Positions 46,301 to 58,400 of a stretch of 64,000 bases of DNA are shown here, piece by piece. The notes beneath the pieces were generated by a model. The model made no database searches. It saw only the letters and a list, made by a program, of their open reading frames with translations, and was not told where the DNA came from. The position numbers and the translations under genes are program-made. Position 1 is the stretch's first letter; each line of letters begins with the position of its first letter. The stretch comes from Tetmemena sp. SeJ-2015 (Eukaryota; Ciliophora; Spirotrichea; Sporadotrichida; Oxytrichidae). The stretch is taken from the NCBI GenBank assembly GCA_027382625.1, contig JAJKFJ010022639.1, positions 1 through 64,000 on the forward strand, read 5' to 3'.

Positions 46301-49300
46301 TTTGATCTTCTATGGCACATAAGTTTAATTTTTAGTTTTATTTTGAATTCTTTTTGGTCTAAACATTGGTGAGGAAATTACCTGAAATATGATGCTTGGC
46401 TTTTAAATCGAGTAGGTAGGGTTTAAGCTCTTGCAAATGCAAGTCCTCATTTTCCTCATCAACATCTTCTAAGTCGAAATCTTCCACATTCTTGCTTACA
46501 GTGTTTAATCCTCCTTGTCGTTGCTCTTTCTTGGTGGAATTGCTTCTTGGCTTGCCATAGGTAAAAGTCTGACCCTCACCAAAGGGGTTAAACTAAGCTC
46601 CTTATGCTGCTTCCTTGAAAGAGAAAAATGGAGTGGCTTTTTTAGATGAGGTGGACCCTGCTGCTTGGGCGAGCAGGTTTTACTGTGGACTCAACTTCTG
46701 GTTATATTCCCTTAAGGACTCTCTGATTATTATAGTCTTAAAATTAATTAATTGCTTAGTCACAATATATCTTAAAGAAAAATATCAAGTGTATTGAAGT
46801 AAATTCAATTATTTTAGCAAAAATATTTAAATAGTCTTAGTTTTCATCAATTCAATTCTAGGTGATAGAGACTGAGTTTATCTTTGGCTGGAAACAGTCT
46901 CCTTGATGGACATAGCTCCACTTGTCCTTCTTTGTTCTACTAAGTTTTCTAGATCTTCCATCCTCGAAGTGCTCCTCAAGATAACTAAAATGTATATTCA
47001 AGCTGATATTAAAAGCACAATTATTGAAAGATAAGCATTGGCTCTGTTAATATTCTTTTCTAAGGAGATAAATTTGTTTATAAAATAGAATAAATCATCC
47101 GATCTTTAGGAAGAGTCTTGTGATATTGGATTCTATGGCAAGCTAGTAGAGCCTGGATCTTATTGAGTTTTTAATTAACTTTAAAAATGGCACATTTGCA
47201 TTAAAAGAAACAAAGTTATAATTTTGATTAAGCTAATTTATAGATAATTTTAAAATATAAAATTGATGTGAAGAATTGATGTGAGGGGAATCTTTATGAG
47301 ATTCGTTATTGATAATTTTTAAAGGTCCTTCTTCCTCATTTGCTCAATAAAATACGTGTTATAAGCACATTTAAAACTTATAAAATATAAAAATATTTTC
47401 TTTAGCTCTCACTACAATGTTTTCAAATTCATTTCCAAAAAATGCTTATTGATTCCCTCTATTTGTAGCAACTCCACTGCTTTAACCATGCCTGCTACCA
47501 CTATCCATTTTATGATTAGGAGTACCTCGCCTACTATATTCTGCTTCCTCTTCTGCTGCTAATCTATTAAATAAATACTTCATATTTTAAATCATTGGAT
47601 TAATTTTGAATGCCCATGACCTTGTTGAACTTTTATTTGAGCATCTCCTCTCTGGAAATAACTTTGAGTTAGTCCCTGACTTCCTTATATTGAGCATACT
47701 CTCGCACCTTCTTAGTCACATCCTTTATCAAGTAGTTTTTGAATTGCTCCTTTTGCTAAACTATTCACACAAACAAGTGTAATCAAGATCTAAAAGATTT
47801 AATAAAGAATACTTAACTTTTTGCAGCTGATTTATGAGGGCAACTTCTGCATCTATGTACTCACTCTTCTTCCTTAGGTTCTCATTCTTCATTTCTCCTC
47901 CACACCTTCATCAAAACATAAACAAATCATACATTCAATTTTAAAGGTAAAATGATTGTGCAATGGCAACTCTTGCGCCTTGCCTGAAATTGTAGAAATT
48001 ATTTCATGCTCAGAAAGAAGAATTCCTTCTCCTCTGCCTCCAATGAATCCCCTTCACATCCATTTTTCTTTCCTTTCTTAGAATCAAACCCCATTCCTAT
48101 ATCACTTGTGTACTTGTTAAATAGTCTGAGTCTAATGTCATTGGCTGCCTCAGAGTCGTAACTTGGCTATTTTACTTTAGCAAATTTCATATTACTTGAC
48201 AGAGGTTTGCTTTCTCTAGAATTATCCTTAAAATTATATCTACCTCATATAAATTATATCCACTTTATTAAGTAGTTGGAGATTATAAGTTGTTTAGGAA
48301 AGAAGAACTCGTGGCAGTTTTTTCATATATATTCTTTATAAATGTGGTCTTTCTCTAGTAGTTTTCATCTTTCTGCTTTATGGGGGAAGGTTAAAATTAA
48401 AATACTTAAACTCCACTATATAACTTCTATGTTTGAAGCTGCTTATTTAACTTTCACTGAATTAATAATCCCTGGTCTTAAAAGCCCCTTAACTATTAAT
48501 TTAAAGTAGGTTTGTTTGGGTTTGACTGTTGAATTTTGAAAAATTGATGAGTTTTTATTACTATTAGCTACCAAATCTAGAAATTCTTAAGATTTGTGGT
48601 ACTCAGTGAGGTGATTCTTCATACTCTTATATTATTCTCTTCAATTTAAAGAGCATTATCATATTTAATAAAAGTGGATAATTAAAAAAGAGGTCCCTTA
48701 GGTATTTGTTATAGTTGATTTATATTTATTTCAAAAATTGTAACACAATTATATCTTGATTGTTGAAAGCTTGATATTACTTTCTGGGAGTGCCTCTTTT
48801 CAAAGTAGGCTCTACGGAACTTTAACTTCTTTGCTTGTTTTATTTAATTAGTCTAACTCCCAAAGTTCCATAACCAAGTGCATCACCCCCTTTCTATCCA
48901 ACACCCATGTAAACTAAATGAATTAGAATTATTTTCCAACTAGCGAATTATGATGATTTTACTTCTTCAGCTCCTCTTCATAGTGAGAGTAGGCAGTTTC
49001 CTTCTCTTCACTGAAATAGCGGAAAGGGAATTGAGGTGCGAAATGAGAGAGAATGGCTTTACTCAAATTAGACCAATCGATTGCCTTCTCTTCAAAAGTC
49101 ACGAAAGGCATACCCTCAAAAACTGGACCAACAGATTTTAATCATCATGCCAAAAGTCTTCAATTTATTTGAAGGAGGATAGATTCTTATCTAGCTTCAC
49201 TCGATTTATGTTGTCATTTGTGATCTTCTATATATCGTAACTCATTCTGCCTAGCAAAGGCTCCATTATCTAATTCTGGGTATTGTAAAGTTCGTAGTTC

Positions 49301-49899
49301 ACATTCTATCCTCCCTTTAGAATACCCTTCTTCGACCCTGGATAACTCAAAACATTTATATTCTTGGATAAGTACCTTTAGAGTCTTTCTAATTCATGGC
49401 TACTGTTGATGAGAAGTCCATTTTGCCTAAGTTAAGCAACCTGTTCTTGAACCTTAACTTTTTCTCGCTGAGTTTGAAAGCTCCTGTCTGCATCTTCTCA
49501 AGCATGCTCCTTGGCTAGAAAGGAAGATTTAATTACTTGCATTAAGATACTGATTACTAGTTATGATGACACTTACTTAGAGTGATAATTTTGATTGGCA
49601 GTCAAATAGCTGCCTGAAGTGCCGCTGCTTTCATTCCTGACATGCGTGGTTTGTCGTGAGCCAATCGAGAGACCCTGCCTTTAGTTTTGCTAAAAAGCTG
49701 GGACTCTATTTCTTTGAATGTTTCCTGCATCGTTAGGGCTGTTGTTGCTTTTGCCCCCGCTGTTGCTTACTGACTGCTTGCCTCCTGCTTTGTTAGATTT
49801 GCCGTCTATTCCGTATAGAGCAGAGGTAGTAATAGTAAACTAGGAAGTTGGGGAGTTAAAACCCAAATAGGGAGTTGACTCTGACAATAATCCACCCAT
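46257..49899 (-). CDS. Large coiled-coil protein (unknown)
   Basis: Start MGGLLSESTPYLGFNSP (ATG complement 49897-49899), then a Ser/Asn/Gly-rich region, an intron (GTAAGT...TCTAG, about 49580-49518), a coiled coil (REKVKVQEQVAQLRQNGLL) and LGRMSYDIQKITNDNINRVK. GMPFVTFEEKAIDWSNLSK and FPFRYFSEEKETAYSHYEE follow (about 49130-48960), then YEKTATSSSFLNNLQSP, a 17-nt GT-AG segment (48227-48243), DNSRESKPLSSNMKFAKV and LRLFNKYTSDIGMGFDSKK. Next is a second coiled coil (LRKKSEYIDAEVALINQLQK, intron at about 47825-47765, QKEQFKNYLIKDVTKKVRE), then RRGTPNHKMDSGSRHG, SRTKKDKWSYVHQGD, FGEGQTFTYGKPRSNS and DLEDVDEENEDLHLQE. No family recognised; the layout suggests a structural or cytoskeletal protein. 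Several junctions are inferred. Confidence 0.55.
48227..48243 (-). other. 17-nt frame-restoring GT...AG segment
   Basis: On the coding strand the segment reads GTAGATATAATTTTAAG. Its removal joins SGYNLYE to DNSRESKPLSSN in frame; unremoved, TGA or frame shift follows. It also has a 3-bp direct repeat (AGG) at its borders, so it could be a deleted micro-segment instead of an intron. Confidence 0.5.
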
Positions 49900-50237
49900 G
49901 GCTCCAGATACTTATCTCTATCCCAACTTCGATTCCCCAACACCTTTTAATTATGAGCTTAAACCATGTAAAATATAGATTAAGGAGAGCTTGAACCTCT
50001 TGACATATTTTGATTATATTTTGGCCTCTATTATTTAAAGAGAATAAATTCTCTCGTTTATATTTAACTCCAAATTATCTCTCAGTAATTTTCTCCATTG
50101 ATAAAATTTGCGCAAAACCACACAGTAAATAAAATAAATTATTTATAAGAAGTTAGCAAAATTAGCAATGACATTATCTCAATTTATATCTATTTACTTA
50201 ATAGAATGAACGGCTCATCTGAAAGTGGAGGGAAGTT
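49900..50237. other. Divergent intergenic spacer
   Basis: AT-rich region between a minus-strand start and the plus-strand C2 gene, so it presumably holds both promoters. No conserved element recognised. An upstream in-frame extension of the minus gene to about 49985 is possible. Confidence 0.4.
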
Positions 50238-51207
50238 ATGAATAGCTTACATACTGTAACTGGCGCTTTACCAGGCACTCTCAAAGTTATCGTAAAGGAG
50301 GCAAGACTCAAGCGAGACGTAAACACTTTCGACACCATGGATCCATACGCTGTCCTTAGAAGTTTAAACAAAAGCCTACAAATCAAAGGTGGCAAAAGAT
50401 GCAGGAAAGCATCCCAGATGGAATCAGGAGTTTGAGATTATTCCTTAAATCAATAAGCTAAATAACATATATACTATAAGACAATTAGACAATGGTTGCA
50501 CAGACCCCTCAGAAATTATAGTAGTAAAAGTAATGGAAGATAATTTAGTTTCGGACGAGGATATTGGACGCTGCTAGATCAAACTATCTTAGCTCATGCA
50601 TGGAAATGGAATCACTGAGTGGTTTGTGCTTCTATGGAAAAATAAGAAAGCAGGAGAGATTCTCCTATAGAGCATTTGGAACGGGCCTTCAAGAGTGCAA
50701 GAAGTTCCCAAGTCAGGAGGCATGATGATTCTCAGTGGAAGCTAGCTACCTCCTCAACAAATTCAGCCAGCATAAGTGGTCCCTCAATTATTAAGATATT
50801 TGATTAAATTTTAAGTTATTCAATAGCAATAACAACAGCAACAGCCAATGATGCAATAACAACAACAAATGATGCAATAAGCGCCTGCATTTGCTCCTCC
50901 TATTCCCCAACCTTAAGGATATGGACCCAATGTTTAGCTTTAACCTCAGCAATCAATTTTTATTCTTAAAGTGGTGATTATATGCAAATGATGCCTCAGA
51001 CCTGGTCACCTTAACAATATTAGATGTATCAATAGAATCCTACACATTATGCTCAATCTTATCCTTAGTACTCTGCAGCTATATTCATTTTAAAATTTAA
51101 AAGCCCAGTATGAGTAATATGCAAGCTACTACGCTAATCAACAAAGATCTGCCTACGCAGCTGGCTACAATTATAATCCCTACAGTGGCGCTGGTTATTA
51201 TCAATGA
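50238..51207 (+). CDS. C2-domain protein with Gln/Pro/Tyr-rich tail
   Basis: The N-terminal C2 domain is clear: GTLKVIVKEARLKRDVNTFD, TMDPYAVL, then in the next frame QTKAYKSKVAKDAGKHPRWN, QEFEII, VVKVMEDNLVSDEDIG and RCQIKLSQL. C2 domains bind membranes, often through Ca2+; the DPY loop and VMEDNLVSDED loop keep several acidic positions. A one-base frame change between YAVL and QTKAYK must be resolved by an unseen deleted segment or a sequence error. The tail (50800-51207) is low-complexity (Q8 run, PMMQQQQQMMQQAP, PQPQGYGPN, SYYANQQRSAYAAGYNYNP) and ends YYQ then TGA. Two further frame changes occur, one at an exact 7-bp tandem duplication (51089-51102). Ciliate proteins of this C2-plus-PQ type occur, but the role is unknown. 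Confidence 0.8.
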
Positions 51208-51330
51208 TAATTGAATACAAGGTGAAGTTTCGGATCTAAATCATCAAGAAATGCATTTATCCAAAATTTTACTTTTTCTCAATCTATAACAATAAATGAA
51301 GTGAGTTAAATGTAGATTGTCTAATTAAAT

Positions 51331-53691
51331 TCATGCCAGAAATTGCTAATTATAATCTTTAATGAACGCCCGTTTTTCATTTTGCTTGATTCCTTCAAAC
51401 TCCTCATGATAATCTTAAAGGCTTCTTTACTTTTATTTACAATTTTTTTAAATAAAAATAATTTATACTGGAGCCTGAGAAACTCTTGCTAATCTAGCTA
51501 TTCTTAGAGTTCCTGCATTTTTGTGGATATTTTAGCAGCCAGTTTCTTCCAACTTATAGAGCAAGTTAGGATATAGGTGTATGCTACGCATTAAGCAATC
51601 ATGCCTATAAGCAAACCAAGCCATATTCCCTTTAAGCCCATTCCACAACTAATAGAAAGTATGAAGGAGGCAGGGATGCTGATAAAAATAACAAAATATA
51701 ATAGATGTTAACTTTTAAATAAAGTACATGCAAATCAATATCGCAAGTGAAGCTTAAAACTATAGTCCCAAACCCCTTATCCCACCACCCAGAGTCAGTT
51801 AAATTCCTGTGAACAAAAGTACGATAGACACTAGGTTTAGGATATCATTGATTTAATTATTAACTTAAGAGTAAAATTTTTAAAATTTGTGCTACTAAGG
51901 TCTGACTAGTTGTGAACAAGCTAGCCATTTAGCCTTTGAAAATGCTAATCACAAAAGCAAGAAGTAGATTTATGATGACTGACGCAATTGTCGCTAGTTT
52001 CAAGTAAATCTTCCCCTTTTTAGCGTTTCCCTCTCCCATAGCTTTTCCTACTGCAGCTATTGCTCCTTGCTAAAGTCCAAGAGAAAGCATCATCATCACA
52101 AAAAATGTGTTCAGCACTATCACTTGAGCCCCACTGGTTTCCAAACTAATCAAGCCTGCGATAATTACTAGCACTTCAAAACCACTCCACTCAAGACAAA
52201 GCATTAAGGCGCTAGGAATGCCTATCACTAAATACTCTTTAATGTCCCAGAAAGATTCTTTTGTGAAAAAGAAGAAACTTAAATATATCTCATTATGGTT
52301 TAAAGTGTTTAAACTAGGCTTGAGAGAGGATGAAGAGAGGCAAAACAAGGTTAGTAGAAGGAAATTAAGGCTGAAAGTGATGAGCATAGCTAAAGATGCT
52401 CCCAGTACATCAAGATGCATTAGAGTAATTAAAATGTAGCACCAGAATACGTGGAGGAGAGAAGTAGTTATCATTGTTGCAGTGACCAAAAGCGTTCTTT
52501 ACATTGAGAATCTAAAATCAAAGTAAAATCAGTATTGAATAAATAAAGAGATGAGATACTATCTCGTAGCATCAAACTAAGAGTGCATTAACATTCCTGG
52601 AATTAGTGCTTTTACATATAGACCAGCTTACTAAGCGGCAGAAGCTTCCTAACCTATTAGAAGTAAGACTCTTTCACATACCAGAATGGCATATATAAAT
52701 AATTAAATGATACTAGAAAATATGAATGAGTCCAATCATTGGAAGAAATGAGAAAAGAGCAACCACTCTCCCTCTATTAAGATATATACCGCATAACCTT
52801 AAATTTTGCTATCCAAAAGCTTATGCTACTAGTGTACCAACACCTCCATTTAAGCCTATCAAAATTGACTGACATACAATTAAGAAAGAGTATAATTCAT
52901 TCAATGATTATGTTAATTCTAGTATTTTAAATGTTGATGTACATATTTCCAAGTCCAACTCCTGCGACCTTTGAAGGATCATTTAAGTGCCCGATAAATA
53001 TCAAGTTCACTATTATAAATAAGCTTTATAAGTCAAAACTATCTCAATGAAAAAAGCGAGTGCCTGACTGAGCATAGCCGGCATCGACACTTTAGCTAAT
53101 TTCAAAATCTTTCTTGCGAAATGAGGTCTTGAATTGGCTCCGTATCTGGCTAAATATTTATCTTTATCGCTTTTAGAGTCTTTACGATTTCTCCTTCCTG
53201 TCGAGATGTCAAACTATTCTTTGTTTTATTCCTAAGGTGATACAGTTGTTTTAATATAGCTTGGAATTTTAATTTTTCCTGCCTTATTGATATCTAACTT
53301 CTAAAGTGGTTGCTAAGCGTGAGTGTCAAAATTAGTCTGATAAAGACTTGTAAATTCTTAAGGAGAGGATTTTTAACCTGTACTATATTCAGTAGGCGCT
53401 ATATATTAGAACTTTTAAGGTGTCTTTTGAGGATTCCTGAATGGAGTACTTTAGTATAAAATAATTTTTAATTTAACTGCATTGAGTTTTATTTTAAGAG
53501 TTAGTTTTTGGGCAGAAACTGTCCTCTTCTTTCTAAAGTCTCTTGTATCTTGCTCTGAAATAAGAGTCATCTTCAGAGCAGCTGCTACTTGAAAGTTCAA
53601 TCTTTTGTTTAGTTATTTGATTGCTGGTAGTCAAATTATTAGTTTTATTATTTTTAGGACTTATAGTCCTGTCTTTCTTAAATTCACGCAT
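51331..53691 (-). CDS. MATE-family multidrug/toxin extrusion transporter
   Basis: Cation-coupled efflux carrier of 12 membrane helices. Visible on the minus strand: a polar Ser-rich N-terminal region (MREFKKDRTISPKNNK at 53691, SSSSCSEDDSYF), then LLIGQEASAAQQAGLYVKAL and IPGMLMHSQFDATRQYL, the MATE helix 4-5 pattern. Further in are LVTATMITTSLLHVFWCYI, FWDIKEYLVIGIPSALMLCL (start of the second half), then AIAAVGKAMGEGNAKKGKIY, equivalent to the conserved RVGNxLGAG signature. IINLLLAFVISIFKG, VSIVLLFTGIQLTLGGGIRG and LAILICMYFIQKLTSIIF follow. The frame is clear from 52490 to 51880; introns lie near 51850, 52900 and 53500. Stop at TGA complement 51331-51333, with the last ~60 codons charged and cytosolic. 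Confidence 0.85.
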
Positions 53692-53849
53692 CAGTCAGTC
53701 AGTATAATAAATTTTTAATGTCTAAATATAAGCTAGGCACATGCAGAATTTCATTAACTATTTTAATTACTTTGATTCTTGAATTTGTATATCATTCATT
53801 CTCTAGTAAATTGGTAGTTAAAAGCTAAAATAATAATCGTAAAATTCAC

Positions 53850-55335
53850 TCAAAAGCGTAAAGAAGCACCAACAAAGCTATTGCAAGATGAGAATAGAGC
53901 ATCTAGTATATGGCATTTTTATATTACAATTTTTTAGCATAGTTTTAAAATTAGCATGTGATTTGTCGATATTGAAACGACTTGTTGCCATCACTTGAGA
54001 AATGCAATTGAAAGTCTAATCGCTTTGAATGAAGGGCCAATAAGTCAGGTTAAATAAAGAGTCAGTTGCTAAAGCCCAATTGTCGTATTTTGATCCTCCC
54101 TAACTTCCAGCTCCACAATCATTTTAAGCTGACAATTATAATTCTAAAATAAGCTTGCAGATTATATCTATCTACAGTGGAACAATTCATGTAAGGGATA
54201 TATAATCAACAAAATAATAAGTGCAGGGAGTATTTCTCTCATCGCATTTACATAAGTGTAAATTTGTGTCTGGCTTGCAAAGGGACACACCCCCATAAAC
54301 TTTGTATTGAGACTAGATTAAAGCGAGCACTCGCAATAGTCAGTAGCAAGTAAGCGATTTGTGTTGTTATTAGCGTAAGTAAAGTAGTATCGGCAAGATG
54401 AGTTTGTAGCGGTGGAGTTCAGAGAACAATAAAATGGGGCTGACTAGTTAGATTGGTAATTATCAAGATTAGTCAATACGTATGCTTCAATTTAATTAAG
54501 TAATCCTAATATCATTTAAGCTATCTCTACACATTTTGAAGAAGTGCTATTAATTGTATAAGCAACTCCACTCTTGCACATCCTTCCTGAGAATAGCGCT
54601 TAGTCTAGAGATGAAAGAGATGAATTCTTAATGATTCCAAACTCATCCATTAATTCTAGGGAAAACATAGGCTGGCATGTCATCTAAGTAGAGGTCGGGA
54701 GGCGATACCAGCACATATGAGTCGGCTAGCATTCATAATCTGAGTAGCAGACTTGCCCAGTTTATCTCAAAATTTAGCAAGTCGTTAAAAATGGAAAGCT
54801 GCTGCTAGGTATGCATCCCATTCCTATGTCACAGTCTGAATGTTAAGAGCAGCTCTCTTTCTCGGCTTTACCCACACAGCGCAACTCGTCTTCTGGACAA
54901 TTCTTACTTATGCACTAGGTATGAAGCTCGCATCTTCTACCGTTTTAGAATAACTAAAGACCTCCCTCTATATCCTCACACTATTTCTTTGTGTACTTCC
55001 CATAAACCTATGAATTAGACAAGAGAGTTCTGTTCACTGTTGCATTGTTTTGTCTAAAAGCTTAAGTCCAGGCATAGCGGCCATCCACTAAGTTGCAAAC
55101 CTAGCTACTAGAGTTGCATCCAAAAGTTCTGATAGAGGTTACAGGAGAGTCACCTGAGTGCTAAAAACATACAGGATGGTCTTAGTCATTTATAAAAAGA
55201 AAATACAAAAGAGTCTGGTGAAGTAATCGCAGAATCGCAAGTTAAAGCTGGACAAATCTATTAGCCATGAATCTTGAGCAAGATAAAAGATAGAGCTAGT
55301 ATCCCGAATAAATTGACTTTGAAGGAAATACTCAT
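53850..55335 (-). CDS. Cys-rich secreted or membrane-anchored surface protein
   Basis: Start MSISFKVNLFGILALSFILL (signal peptide) then KIHGQQICPALTCDSAIT. A 46-nt GT-AG intron (55161-55206) joins SPDSF to HSGDSPVTSIRTFGC. The frame then stays open for over 300 codons with many cysteines (GGLQLFQNGRRCELHTQC; NCPEDELRCVGKAEKESC; HSDCDIGMGCIPSSSF; TGQVCYSDYECQPTHMCW), spacing reminiscent of Dickkopf-type colipase folds, plus N-x-S/T sites (NNATVNRT, NSTSSK). A 32-nt intron (54144-54175) joins HELFH to QLQLSAQNDCGAG, then YDNWALATDSLFNLTYWP. A final 25-nt GT-AG intron would give an end at TGA 53850-53852; without it the frame runs to 53695, only 3 bp from the MATE start, which is less likely. 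Probably an extracellular surface protein. Confidence 0.75.
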
Positions 55336-55471
55336 GTGCATATTTGAATTGTTTATTTTATTATTCTCTTATCTGATTGATCTGAATTCATTATTTGGAT
55401 AGCATAAAGTGGAACTCAATTTGAAGAATTTTATATTTGCATTTTGATTATAATATTTTGTAAAGTTCTTA

Positions 55472-58400
55472 ATGTCTTAATTTTCGCAAGAGCTGCAGTT
55501 CAGCCATCAGCAAGTAATTCTCTTTTCCTTATTTCTCTACACTAATAATTTCCATTTCAATATTTGGCTGCTCTCATAAGAATTTCTTTGTTTTAGAATA
55601 ACTCTTTGGGCAATAATAAAGCTTAAGAGGAGGCTTCTTACCAAGATGAAATGTCTGGAATAATTGGGACAAGTCCAAAGACAAAGCAGAAATACCAGCA
55701 GCTTGCTCAATAACTGCAAGTGAGGGTGGAGGAAATTGAGCATCCTCCCTTCGAGATAGTGGATAACACAGATGATATAGAGCCAAAGCCTGCTAACATT
55801 CACATATCTGTTCTAATTATAACTAAATAAGCGATGTTATTGTTGATTATCATTAAGAATGAAGTAACAACTATTCACAACTAGATATTTATCCAGAGTC
55901 CTAACCAGACTATAGACCCTCATCAAATGCCTATGTAAGAAATTCATCAACTCTTTAAGAACTTTCCTTCCAGCAATATATTATAAGGACAATAAATTAC
56001 CAAAATCTATAGGATAAAGGGATCATTTAACTAAACGCCCCAGCAACAATCAAATCAGCAACTGGTGTTTAGTGGAAAAACAGTCAAATCCAAGGTATCT
56101 AATAATGTTCAACCTAAGGTGACTCTTCATTCAACTCCGTAGATGCAGCAGCAAACTTTCTAATCCTAAAGTAAAAAGGACCCTAATTCTCTAACGCAAT
56201 CTACTATAAACCCAAATGCTCCCTCCAATCCTAATACGTTTTATTAAGCGAGTAATTTTATTTAAAGTTTTTACCACGGATTGAGGGCTAATAAAACCCC
56301 CATAGTTACTAGAGCAGCGGACTTGGAATGGCGAATCAAAATCAGCAGATGAATCTGTAGAATGGATATATTTCAGATTATTACAAACAGAACAAGCTTC
56401 TTTTTAAATATTTTATCTTTATTTAAGCAAATAAACATCAAGAGAGCTCTCAGAGAAGGCCAAAGTAATGGAAAGAATCATTAGTCTGATAAAAGTAGCA
56501 GTATTTAATATATCTCAGACTAAAGTGATAGGAAGTCATTGATAGGATAAAACCATAAGATATAGTTATAGTTTTATATTCATAAGAATAGCAACAACCG
56601 ATAGTAGGATATGTCATATTAATTTCATTTCGTGAGTTAAATTTGGGGGTGCATGTTTTTGTTTTTTTTTAAGTTAATTATGTGAAGCTTAAATTTTTTA
56701 TGGCATCCCCTTCAAATTTTATGATACTGAGATAAATCAGGATCACTAGGTGTAACCGAAAATAGCAGATAAAAAATTCTTCAGATCAAAGATTGACTTT
56801 ATGGCTCCTATTAAATCCATGCAGAACAAATCAAACATCGACCCGACCTTATCAGATGATAGCTACTATGAGCCTCCATTCGCATAAGGAGGCTAACTAT
56901 AGGCTCTATTGTTATTTCAAATCAAAATTTATTGCTCGAAACTTTTAGTAGAGGGAGAAAGAAGCACCTTAAAAGTAAAATATGACTCCAACAGATATCT
57001 AAATGCAAAGGACTTCATTTTATTTAAGATTTATCTTTTGCTAAAACTTCGAGCGTTTCTAAAAAATCGATTAATAACGAATACCACTCTCAGATTGTAA
57101 ATAAGTATGCGAATCTAACTTAAATCTAAGAAGAAACTTTTCATTCCTCTAGAGGTGGTGGTGGCTTTGGAGGTAAGTAGCAGCTACCTAGTCCCTTGGT
57201 AATGGAAGCTCATGCAAATTAGACTGGAAGTTCAATCAGGTAGAATAATTAATCAAACTATGTTGAGTTCTCTTTTGCATCTTTAAATCTTAATGTATAT
57301 AACTATGGATTGGTATCCCTGAAAAGAAATAATCTGAATTAAAGAAAAGGAGCTGGAAGTTAGGCACTCAGAACTAATAACTAAAATGGTCCCTCAAATT
57401 CTAGTTTCATTCAAAATACTAACAAGATTATGAATGCAGGATTAGGGCCAAACTCTGGAAATTTAATTAGCAACAATAAAAAGGGTAACGCCTCAATCAA
57501 AACCCCATAATATGATAAGAAAGTGAAAATAAGTTGTGTATAATTAATTTCTTATAATACTTATAATCATGCGATCAAAAACGCGAATACTCAGAAAAAC
57601 ACATGATCCATCCCGTATTCTCGTTTCAGTACTTCAAAGTGATGGATGATAGTCACCCTTATCCATCAGGTAAAATAGCCAGTTCCTCAAATCAACTCCA
57701 TCGCAAAAATGTTGGGAGTCCCAGCGCGCACTATACTCTCGCATTTGAAAGTTGCTTTGCAGATGAGGAAGTTAGGATTGCAGCTGTTCCTCATCGCACT
57801 CTAAGTTTCAAGATGTGCACATCCAATTATTCGATTGATCCTCAAACTCTTCGCCACTAGCGCACTTCAGTTTGAGTAGCGCGCGAAAGATCTTTCATAG
57901 ATAGTTTCCTTATCTCAAAAGAGCTCTCCGTAGACTGTAGCAAACATCTATACGTTGAAATGGCATAACGTACAAACTGTGAATCGAGTGAGGCGCGTTA
58001 TAGACTTCACTAGCCATTTTATATATTCTGAAATATATTTACGACTAGCTGCTCAGGTGTGAGAGGATAGCGTGAAGTTTGTATGTGCTGACGAAGCTGT
58101 GTTCACACACAACACCTTCATGAAGAAGAGGTGGTACAAGAAGCACGATAACATAGAAGTTTACGAGTAGAAAGTAAATATAACTACAAGTGCGTTACAT
58201 GCAGGAATCAGCGAAGACTCAGGCTTAGAAGCTTATGTCCTTCATCCTCGCTCTATCAAGCGAGAGCAGTATGTTGCGTTCCTTAAGAAGCTCAGAGAGA
58301 AGATCACAGACGGTGAGATCGTTCTACTCGTTGACAACCTCAGCGTACACAAGACAAAGAAGCGAATAAGGCATACGCTGAGTTGAACATCACTCCTGTT

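Noticed and set aside
55537..55803. Minus-strand frames opposite the start of the cNMP-binding gene
   Set aside because: The plus strand has a start, a GT-AG intron and a 250-codon open frame here.
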